DNA of 6,790 nt from Sulfidibacterium sp964473895 (GTDB taxonomy: Bacteria; Bacteroidota; Bacteroidia; Bacteroidales; F082). Numbering within the stretch: position 1 is the stretch's first letter; each line of letters opens with the position of its first letter. The stretch spans positions 1 to 6,790 of the forward strand of contig CAYYRE010000156.1 in assembly GCA_964473895.1 (NCBI GenBank), read 5' to 3'. Under the pieces are notes generated by a model, which was given only the letters and a program-made list of their open reading frames with translations, did no database searches and was not told the origin of the DNA. Positions 1 through 6,038 of this stretch are shown piece by piece. The position numbers and the translations under genes are program-made.

Positions 1-2528
1 CGGTGGCGCATTTTTCCATCAAAAGCACACAATGCATTGGCCACGGCTCCGGCAGTCGGCACCAAACCGATTTCGCCGATTCCTTTGGCGCCGTAAGGGC
101 CTACGGGATCGGGTACTTCCACACCTTTGACGACAATTTCAGGGGTTTCATGCGCCCGTAGGATGCCCAGTTTACGGTATTTGTCGTGAACCAGGTAACC
201 CTCTTTCATGGGGAGGTCTTCACGGAGTGCATAGCCCAGGCCCATGGCCACAGCCCCTTCAATTTGTCCTTCAAACAACATGGGGTTCATGATTTTTCCG
301 GCATCGTGGGCTGCCACCATTTTTTCCACTTCTCCCTTGTCGTTCACAATACAGAGCTGGGCTGCGTAGCCGTAGGAGTAATGAATTTTCGGGTCTTCCA
401 CCATATCGGAAGGTTTGTTGGTCCAGTCGCACACGTACTGACCGCTGTAGCTTTTTCCTGCCAGTGCTTGCAGCGAATTGTGCTGCAGGTCTTCTTTCAG
501 GGTTTTTGCCGCATTGATAACGGCCAGCCCAACCAAAGCCGTAGCCCTTGAAGAGGTAGTCATACCGGTTTTAATGCCGGCATCCGTATCGATAACAACT
601 TCAATATCTTCGGGATTTATCCCGGTTTCCTGACAAAGTGTTTGCAACGCCATGTTGTTGACTCCCTGTCCCATTTCGGTCCAGCCATGATTTAATCTGA
701 CTTTTCCCCCTTCGAGGATCTCGATTTTCACTTTCGATTCATCGATCATGCCGTTTCCCACTCCCGAATTTTTAATTCCGGTGGCCAGTCCGGCATACTT
801 TGCTTTGTAAAAGTCTTCTTTTACGGCGTTCAGGCAGGCACGGATACCTACGCCAAACACTCTTTGTCCGGTGGAGGTGGTCAGTCCGTCCACCAAAGCA
901 TTGTCGTAACGGAATTGCCACCGGTCGAATCCGCCTTGGCGGCAAATGTCATCAATACAGACCTCCAGGGCAAAGGTCACCTGGTTTGCGCCGAATCCGC
1001 GCATGGCTCCACAGGGAATGTTATTGGTGTAAACGGTACGTGCCACCATGGAAACTCCCGGAATATAATATCCTCCGGCAGCATGTCCGGCAACCCGTTC
1101 CAGTACTTTCATGCCTACCGAGGCATAAGCGCCGGTGTCGCCGTAAGCTTCCAGTTTCAGAGCGATCAGTTTTCCGTTTTCGTCAGCACCCACTTCCATA
1201 TCCATAATGACCGGATGTCTTTTGGGATGCAGCCGGATGGATTCTTCGCGGGTAAGGGTGATTTTCACCGGTTTTTGCAACAGGAAAGCAAAAAGCGACG
1301 TATGCCCCTGGATGGAAAGGTCTTCTTTTCCGCCGAATCCGCCCCCGTTGGGAACCAGTTTTACATGTACTTTTTCTTCGGGAAGTCCCAAAATCATGGC
1401 TACCTGGCGCTGGTCTTCATAAATTCCCTGGCTTTGACTGTAAAGCAAAATGCCGCCGTTTTCGGCAGGCAAAGCCAGTGCCGATTCTTTTTCCAAGAAT
1501 CCATGTTCGATGCGTTGTGTTTCGTATCTCCCTTTGGAGATGTATTTTGCTTTTTTGAAAGCCTCCTCCGGATCGCCAATGGTGACTCTGACAGTATCAA
1601 AATTATTGGGACGTTCCGGATGCACGCGATCGCCATCAATGGCTTCAAAAATATCGGTAACCGGCTTGTACACTTCATAATCCACTTTGATCAGCTCAAC
1701 GGCTTTCCGGGCGATGGTATCCGTTTCGGCTACCACTCCGGCAATCACGTCGCCAATATAATGGGTTGTTTCTCCTTCGTCAATCATGACCGACCAATCC
1801 TGCAGGATAAGTCCCACTTTTTTTTCACCGGGGATATCTTTTGCCGTAAAAACCCGGATAACCCCATCGAGTGCTTCGGCTTCGGAGGTGTCGATTTTTA
1901 ATACTTTGGCTTTGGGGTAATCACTTAATTTCAGTGCGCCAAAAAGCATACCTTCCACCGACAGGTCATCCACATATTTTTTCTTTCCCAAAGCCGCTTC
2001 CATGGCTTTGTATTTGGGATGTGATTCGCCGATTTTTCCTGAGGTTTTCCTGAGTTCGAGGTGGGAGTGGTTACGAATAGCTTCGGCAGCAGCCAAGGCT
2101 CCTTTTTCAATTTTTTTATAGCCTGTACAGCGGCATACATGGGGTTTAAAAGCTTTTCGCAGCTCTTCAACCGTTGGGTTGGGATTTTTTTCGAGTAATA
2201 CTTTGGTGGTGGTGATAAATCCGGGAGTACAAAATCCGCATTGTACCGCTCCTTCGTTTACCATGGCCGTGGCAATGGTTTCTTTGATGTAGTCGGGGAA
2301 TCCTTCCATGGTCAGCACGTTGGCACCTTGCAAGGTGCCCATTTTGGTGACACACGAAAGTTTGGCTTTACCGTTGATTTCCACAGTGCAGGCACCGCAG
2401 GCGGCCTGTCCTGAGCACCCATCTTTTACCGAGGTAATTCCTAAGTCTTTGCGTAAAAAGTTTAGAAGGGTGTAGTTTTCATCCCCTTCGTAATGCAGCT
2501 CTTTGCCGTTTAGATGAAAAGTGATCAT
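1..2528 (-). CDS. Selenium-dependent xanthine dehydrogenase-like molybdenum hydroxylase (XdhD type), 3' end off the left edge
   Basis: Molybdopterin hydroxylase, most likely acting on xanthine or another purine in the cytoplasm. An uninterrupted frame of 842 codons runs off the left edge. Residues 1-155 are the two [2Fe-2S] domains: a plant-ferredoxin-like cluster with C38, C44, C47 and C59, then C97, C100, C132 and C134 in the pattern CGFCTPG...CRCTGY. The molybdopterin domain follows directly from about residue 170, with GGGFGGKE (395-402), an ERV motif at R478, AMRGFGA around R510 and GIGE at 816-819. By remembered alignment to bovine xanthine dehydrogenase, E402, R478 and E819 correspond to E802, R880 and the catalytic base E1261. 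There is no FAD domain, as in E. coli XdhD and the roughly 850-residue selenium-dependent XDH family, so only the last few residues should be missing. No in-frame TGA occurs, consistent with selenium as a dissociable ligand rather than selenocysteine. The start ATG (2528) overlaps the upstream stop by 4 bp. The exact substrate is not determined by the sequence. Confidence 0.9.
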   Translation of the reverse strand, partial: MITFHLNGKELHYEGDENYTLLNFLRKDLGITSVKDGCSGQAACGACTVEINGKAKLSCVTKMGTLQGANVLTMEGFPDYIKETIATAMVNEGAVQCGFCTPGFITTTKVLLEKNPNPTVEELRKAFKPHVCRCTGYKKIEKGALAAAEAIRNHSHLELRKTSGKIGESHPKYKAMEAALGKKKYVDDLSVEGMLFGALKLSDYPKAKVLKIDTSEAEALDGVIRVFTAKDIPGEKKVGLILQDWSVMIDEGETTHYIGDVIAGVVAETDTIARKAVELIKVDYEVYKPVTDIFEAIDGDRVHPERPNNFDTVRVTIGDPEEAFKKAKYISKGRYETQRIEHGFLEKESALALPAENGGILLYSQSQGIYEDQRQVAMILGLPEEKVHVKLVPNGGGFGGKEDLSIQGHTSLFAFLLQKPVKITLTREESIRLHPKRHPVIMDMEVGADENGKLIALKLEAYGDTGAYASVGMKVLERVAGHAAGGYYIPGVSMVARTVYTNNIPCGAMRGFGANQVTFALEVCIDDICRQGGFDRWQFRYDNALVDGLTTSTGQRVFGVGIRACLNAVKEDFYKAKYAGLATGIKNSGVGNGMIDESKVKIEILEGGKVRLNHGWTEMGQGVNNMALQTLCQETGINPEDIEVVIDTDAGIKTGMTTSSRATALVGLAVINAAKTLKEDLQHNSLQALAGKSYSGQYVCDWTNKPSDMVEDPKIHYSYGYAAQLCIVNDKGEVEKMVAAHDAGKIMNPMLFEGQIEGAVAMGLGYALREDLPMKEGYLVHDKYRKLGILRAHETPEIVVKGVEVPDPVGPYGAKGIGEIGLVPTAGAVANALCAFDGKMRH

Positions 2529-3769
2529 GATATTAAATTTTGGAGTTCAGATAAATCCGGATGAATGGCTTGGGGTATGGAAATGACCTGTTGCACCGCA
2601 CTCAGGTCTTTTAATCCGCTGCCGGTCAGTAAGACGATATTTTTGCTTTGTGCTGCCAGCCGGTTGTTTTTCCGGTAGTGCAGATAGCCGGCAAAAGCCG
2701 TTGCTGCCGCCGGTTCTGAAAACAACCCGGTGTTGGCCGATAACTGTTTGGAAGCTTCCAGGATGGCATCATCTTCCACCGTAAGCACCTCTCCCCGGTA
2801 TTTTTGCAGAAACTGTCTTGCCATAAAGAAGTTTCGGGGAATGTCCACCGATATGGAGTCGGCCAGGGTGTGGCTGCTGTGAAATTCGATGGTTTCCGAA
2901 AAAACATTGCGGACAAGGTTGTCGCTTCCTGAGGACTGAACGGCCACTATGGTGGGCATTTTATCAATAAATCCCAGCTCAAGTAAGTCTTCAAAACCCT
3001 TGTAAACTCCCGAAATGATAACCCCATCGCCCACCGGTACAAAAATCCGGTCGGGAACCGTTTGGCCCACTTGATCGAAAAGCTCGAAAGCTACACTTTT
3101 TTTCCCTTCTACCGTCAACGGGTTGAAGGCTGTATTACGGTTATACCAGCCAAATTTCTCCGTGGCTTTCACGCTCAGGTCAAAAGCATCATCGTACGTG
3201 CCTTTTACCGGGACAATTTGTGCTCCGTACATAATAATTTGTGTGAGTTTGGCCAGAGGTGCTTTTTCAGGAACAAGTACTATGGCTTTTTGTCCTGAAG
3301 AGGCGCAGATGCCTGCCAGCGAGGAGCCGGCATTGCCGGTAGAGGCGGTTATGATGACTTGGATATTACGTTCTTTGGCAAAGGCGGCTACCAGGGTGGA
3401 AGCCCTGTCTTTAAATGAGTAGGTTGGATTTTGAGAGTCGTCTTTTAAAAACAGTTGCTCTTGAAGGTTCTGGCCGTTAAGCCGGTTGATTTTATAGAGG
3501 GGTGTTTGCCCTACCCGTAATGGGGGAAAGCTTTTGGGACTTTGTACCGGATACAGGTCTATAAATCCACTGGTTTTCAGTATTTGAAAATCCGGATATT
3601 TTTTTTTGATTTCCCGGTAAGGATAAAGCACTTTCAGTACCCCTTTGGGGGCTTCATCCTGCTGCTGGTCGCTGCTGCATACAGGACACAAATAGCGGAT
3701 GGTATCATCGTGATAAACCCGTCCGCAGTCAACACATTTGTAATAAAACTTTTCGGTAACCTGTGCCAT
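2525..3769 (-). CDS. Threonine-synthase-like PLP enzyme with N-terminal zinc ribbon
   Basis: Fold-type-II PLP enzyme of 414 residues, closest in appearance to threonine synthase (ThrC). It opens with a zinc-ribbon-like pair, CxxC at 12/15 and CPVC at 28/31. The Schiff-base lysine is K120 in SFKDRA, followed by STGNAGSS (143-150), the loop facing the substrate carboxylate. A glycine-bearing phosphate-loop candidate is PVGDGVIISG (245-254), and TGSGLKD near the C-terminus resembles the ThrC TGHGLKD segment. An extension to a TTG at 3796 is open, but ATG at 3769 is preferred: it sits beside AAAGGAT and the TTG would fall inside a likely promoter. It overlaps the hydroxylase gene downstream by ATGA. 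Family members perform beta- or gamma-replacement and elimination on amino acids. The operon context with a purine hydroxylase argues for a catabolic lyase or synthase role rather than housekeeping threonine synthesis, but this is inference; true ThrC cannot be excluded. Confidence 0.88.
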   Translation of the reverse strand: MAQVTEKFYYKCVDCGRVYHDDTIRYLCPVCSSDQQQDEAPKGVLKVLYPYREIKKKYPDFQILKTSGFIDLYPVQSPKSFPPLRVGQTPLYKINRLNGQNLQEQLFLKDDSQNPTYSFKDRASTLVAAFAKERNIQVIITASTGNAGSSLAGICASSGQKAIVLVPEKAPLAKLTQIIMYGAQIVPVKGTYDDAFDLSVKATEKFGWYNRNTAFNPLTVEGKKSVAFELFDQVGQTVPDRIFVPVGDGVIISGVYKGFEDLLELGFIDKMPTIVAVQSSGSDNLVRNVFSETIEFHSSHTLADSISVDIPRNFFMARQFLQKYRGEVLTVEDDAILEASKQLSANTGLFSEPAAATAFAGYLHYRKNNRLAAQSKNIVLLTGSGLKDLSAVQQVISIPQAIHPDLSELQNLIS

Positions 3770-3793
3770 ATCCTTTTGTGAATTTATCCTAAA

Positions 3794-3801
3794 CAAAGTT
3801 A
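3794..3801 (-). promoter_or_regulatory. Candidate internal -7 box before the threonine-synthase-like gene
   Basis: On the minus strand this reads TAACTTTG, matching TAnnTTTG, 24 bp before the ATG at 3769 and directly after the intergenic hairpin. No convincing -33 element is visible. If used, it would allow the threonine-synthase-like enzyme and hydroxylase to be expressed without the first gene, and it would exclude the alternative TTG start at 3796. Confidence 0.3.
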
Positions 3802-3802
3802 A

Positions 3803-3840
3803 GCAAATATCAGGAAAAACGCTGTTATCCCGATATTTGC
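3803..3840 (-). repeat. Intergenic hairpin between the two PLP-enzyme genes
   Basis: Arms 3803-3815 (GCAAATATCAGGA) and 3828-3840 (TCCCGATATTTGC) pair over 13 positions with one exception, which becomes a G-U wobble in the minus-strand RNA. The loop is 12 nt. The stem starts about 20 nt after the stop of the 493-residue enzyme. It is not followed by a good U-run, so it is not a clear intrinsic terminator. An mRNA-stabilising or processing stem, a partial attenuator, or a protein-binding palindrome are all possible. Confidence 0.6.
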
Positions 3841-3859
3841 TCTAAGTAAAAAAGTTATG

Positions 3860-5341
3860 TTAAAGTTCCTTCAACAATCCGGTTCGGTCGTTGAATTCTT
3901 TAATCAACTCGTCCCATACTTTTACTTGTGTAAAAAGTTTGTGCCAAATTTCACGGTCGTACCACAGCGTATTCAGGTCTTCCACCTCTTTGGCCTGTTG
4001 TTCTACCCAGGTAAAATATTTCAAATTGTGAATGGCTTTTTGATCCTGGTATCCCAGTTCGCGCATGTTATCGGTGCGTTGTCCCATCAGGCAGGCTGAG
4101 AAATCGGCAGCTGCATCGTAAGCGGTATATTTACCCCGTTCTTCTTCAAGCTCTTTCAACCTGGAGAGGTACATGTCCACCGAATCGGTAGCAATGGTAA
4201 CAATCATATCCTCGCTGGTCATTTCGTAATATTTGGCTGTTTTGATGGCTGTAAGCAGGTTGGCAATGGAGGATATACCCATGAGCGGCAGGTTGTTGAT
4301 GAGTTCTTCTTCAAAACCTATGGAACGCAGGTATTTTTGTCCTTCCGGATCGTTGAACAGACGCAGCAAACGCATAGGATCTTCGTCATCAATGGCCGAA
4401 ACCGCATTGGTGTTCTTGGTGTTGTGAATCCACGGCACATGCTTGTCGCCAATTCCTTCGATGCGATGGGCGCCGAAACCATTACGCAGCAATGTAGGGC
4501 ACTGCAGTGCTTCGGAAGCCACTACTTTTATCTGGGGTGCAATGGTGCGCAGGTAATCGCCGGCGGCAATGGTTCCTGCCGAACCCGTGGCTGAAACATA
4601 GGCTGCCAGCTGTGTGTTTTGATCTTTTGTCAGCTCAAACACCTCTTCGATGGCTTGTCCGGTGACGTTGTAATGCCAGGCGGCGTTTCCAAATTCATCA
4701 AACTGGTTAAAAATAACCACATCATTGCGCGTGCGTCTCAGCTCCCAGCATTTATCATAAATTTCTTTTACGTTGGATTCGCTTCCCGGGGTGGCGATAA
4801 CTGTTGATTTCACCACATTGCGCAACCAGTCAAACCGTTCCTGGCTCATTTCCTGGGGCAGAATGGCAATGGGCTCGGTGCCCATAAGACGGCTGTCGAA
4901 AGCGCCTCCCCGGCAATAGTTTCCCGTGGAAGGCCAAACGGCTTTATGGTAGGTGGGGTCGAATTCACCCGTGATGATTCTTGGTGCCAGGCATCCGTAA
5001 GCGGCACCTACCTTGTGCGCACCGGTGGGAAAATATTTTCCTACCAGCAATACGATGCGTGCCTTTACCCCTGTAAATTCCGAAGGAAGTTCAAAATAAT
5101 TGGGCTTTCCAAAAAGACCGCCTTTTTCTTTAGGCTCGTTTTTCCAGGTGATCCGGAAAAGGTTCAACGGATTGATATCCCACAATCCGACATTTTTTAA
5201 GGCGTTTTTTATTTTATCCGGAATAAGTTCGGGATGACGTTGTTGCTCAAAAGTGGGCAGAATAATTTTTTGTTCTCTGAAACGTTTTACGGCATTTTCG
5301 AGGGCTTCTTCGTTTACAACCCTGTCAGAAAAATGTATCAT
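3860..5341 (-). CDS. Fold-type-II PLP-dependent lyase/synthase, 493 aa, function unassigned
   Basis: A 493-residue protein of the tryptophan synthase beta / cysteine synthase superfamily. The Schiff-base lysine is predicted as K110 in TGAHKVGAAY, a context resembling the TrpB GAHK motif. WPSTGNYCRGGAF (136-148) is the carboxylate-binding loop with the usual STGN core, and SATGSAGTIAAG (250-261) is the glycine-rich PLP-phosphate loop. It is much longer than cysteine synthase (about 310 residues) or E. coli YgeX diaminopropionate ammonia-lyase (about 398). Extra sequence lies in the first 90 residues and in a C-terminal segment after DMIVTIATDSVDMYL that is rich in charged and aromatic residues. 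It heads the apparent operon that continues into the threonine-synthase-like gene 90 bp downstream and then the hydroxylase, and it faces the Lrp-type regulator. The ATG at 5341 is the first in frame after the promoter-like region. I recognise the superfamily but not the reaction. Deamination of a small diamino or hydroxy amino acid released by purine breakdown is a guess. Confidence 0.87.
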   Translation of the reverse strand: MIHFSDRVVNEEALENAVKRFREQKIILPTFEQQRHPELIPDKIKNALKNVGLWDINPLNLFRITWKNEPKEKGGLFGKPNYFELPSEFTGVKARIVLLVGKYFPTGAHKVGAAYGCLAPRIITGEFDPTYHKAVWPSTGNYCRGGAFDSRLMGTEPIAILPQEMSQERFDWLRNVVKSTVIATPGSESNVKEIYDKCWELRRTRNDVVIFNQFDEFGNAAWHYNVTGQAIEEVFELTKDQNTQLAAYVSATGSAGTIAAGDYLRTIAPQIKVVASEALQCPTLLRNGFGAHRIEGIGDKHVPWIHNTKNTNAVSAIDDEDPMRLLRLFNDPEGQKYLRSIGFEEELINNLPLMGISSIANLLTAIKTAKYYEMTSEDMIVTIATDSVDMYLSRLKELEEERGKYTAYDAAADFSACLMGQRTDNMRELGYQDQKAIHNLKYFTWVEQQAKEVEDLNTLWYDREIWHKLFTQVKVWDELIKEFNDRTGLLKEL

Positions 5342-5358
5342 AGCTTTGATTTTTAATT

Positions 5359-5385
5359 TTTACAAAAGTAGGAATATTTTGTAAA
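5359..5385. repeat. Perfect 9-bp inverted repeat over the operon promoter (candidate operator)
   Basis: TTTACAAAA (5359-5367) and TTTTGTAAA (5377-5385) are exact reverse complements separated by 9 bp, giving an 18-bp centre-to-centre distance, so the two half-sites lie roughly on one face of the helix. The left arm covers most of the candidate -7 box. An Lrp-type dimer is the obvious candidate to bind, because its gene is next door, but the base composition makes chance repeats more likely than usual. Confidence 0.5.
5363..5370 (-). promoter_or_regulatory. Candidate -7 box for the PLP-enzyme/hydroxylase operon
   Basis: On the minus strand the site reads TACTTTTG, an exact match to the Bacteroidota -7 consensus TAnnTTTG, and lies 21 bp upstream of the ATG at 5341. 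I see no good -33 TTTG at the expected distance, so it may need an activator or be fortuitous in this AT-rich stretch. It lies within the inverted repeat at 5359-5385. Confidence 0.45.
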
Positions 5386-5403
5386 TACCGGAAAATATAA
5401 TAA

Positions 5404-5429
5404 TATATTCTTTAAAAATTTTGAATATA
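5404..5429. repeat. Second inverted repeat in the divergent intergenic region
   Basis: TATATTC (5404-5410) and GAATATA (5423-5429) are exact reverse complements with a 12-bp AT-only spacer. It lies between the putative promoters of the operon and of the regulator. It may be a further binding site of the regulator or simply a product of AT-richness. Confidence 0.3.
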
Positions 5430-5441
5430 GAAAAAGTTTAC

Positions 5442-5449
5442 TATTTTTG
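5442..5449 (+). promoter_or_regulatory. Candidate distal -7 box for the Lrp-type regulator gene
   Basis: TATTTTTG matches TAnnTTTG. A TTTG at 5420-5423 lies 18 bp upstream, a reasonable -33 position for a Bacteroidota promoter. Transcription from here would give an untranslated leader of roughly 85 nt before the ATG at 5540. Confidence 0.4.
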
Positions 5450-5470
5450 TCTTGTTATATAGCCGTTTGT

Positions 5471-5478
5471 TATTTTTG
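5471..5478 (+). promoter_or_regulatory. Candidate proximal -7 box for the Lrp-type regulator gene
   Basis: A second copy of TATTTTTG, 29 bp downstream of the first. The TTTG ending the first copy (5446-5449) stands 21 bp upstream and could act as its -33 element. Which of the two is used cannot be decided from sequence. Confidence 0.4.
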
Positions 5479-5539
5479 AATAATCTTAATGGGCGGGTCG
5501 TAGAAAAAATAGCTGCTTTTCTCATGGTTTAAAACGTTA

Positions 5540-6025
5540 ATGCACGAAAAAATGGAAAAAAACAGAAAACAAATCGATGAAATTGACTTGAAATTGCTCA
5601 ATCTGTTGCAGGATAACAGCCGGATTACCATCCGGAATTTGTCGGAGAAACTTTATCTCTCTACCACGCCCATTTACGAAAGAATAAAAAAACTGGAAAA
5701 GAGCGGACTGATCAAGCAGTACATTACCTTGCTGGATCCCAAAAAAATTGACCGCAACCTGATTGTCTTTATCTCCATTAATCTCACAAAGCACACCAAA
5801 GAGGTGGTGGAAGGATTTGAAAAGGCGATTGCCAGGTTGGATGAGGTAAGCGAATGTTACTATATCTCCGGTAATTTTGATTTTTTACTGAAAGTTTACT
5901 GCAAAGACATGGATGCCTATCATGATTTTCTCACGGATAAACTTTCGGTTATTGAAAATATTTCGCAGTTTTATAGTTCTTTTGTTCTGACCAACTCTAA
6001 ACTTTCGTATAAGTTTAAACTTTAA
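5540..6025 (+). CDS. Lrp/AsnC-family transcriptional regulator
   Basis: DNA-binding regulator of 161 residues, a normal length for Lrp/AsnC. The N-terminal winged-helix part starts with IDEIDLKLLNLLQDNSR (12-28), the family signature, with the helix-turn-helix covering roughly residues 28-59 (SEKLYLSTTPIYERIKKLE). The C-terminal RAM ligand-binding domain (about 75-150) contains YYISGNFDFLLKVYCKD, matching the conserved G-(N/D)-(F/Y)-D region where amino acids bind at the dimer interface. Proteins of this family assemble as dimers to octamers and respond to amino acids. The gene is divergent from the PLP-enzyme/hydroxylase operon and convergent with the ygfK-like gene, so it is probably a local regulator of that operon and of itself (inference). 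ATG at 5540 is used here; ATG at 5552 is an alternative four codons later. Neither has a clear Shine-Dalgarno sequence, which is common in Bacteroidota. Confidence 0.93.
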   Translation: MHEKMEKNRKQIDEIDLKLLNLLQDNSRITIRNLSEKLYLSTTPIYERIKKLEKSGLIKQYITLLDPKKIDRNLIVFISINLTKHTKEVVEGFEKAIARLDEVSECYYISGNFDFLLKVYCKDMDAYHDFLTDKLSVIENISQFYSSFVLTNSKLSYKFKL

Positions 6026-6038
6026 GCAACTTTATTTA

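Noticed and set aside
864..1901. A 345-codon plus-strand open frame and several shorter ones opposite the hydroxylase
   Set aside because: They lie antisense to a clearly conserved molybdenum hydroxylase, have no recognisable motifs and are low-complexity in Phe/Gly/His. They are by-products of the codon usage of the real gene.
3769..3796. TTG at 3796 as the start of the threonine-synthase-like gene
   Set aside because: ATG at 3769 gives a better start beside the zinc-ribbon domain, and the TTG overlaps a TAnnTTTG promoter-like motif. The nine extra residues have no family counterpart that I know of.
5537..5794. Minus-strand open frame opposite the Lrp-type gene
   Set aside because: Antisense shadow of a well-supported Lrp/AsnC coding region, with no motif of its own.
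6011..6022. AAGTTTAAACTT palindrome as a terminator between the convergent genes
   Set aside because: It lies inside the last codons of the regulator, is AT-rich, has no loop and cannot form a stable hairpin. No convincing terminator is visible in the 13-bp gap.
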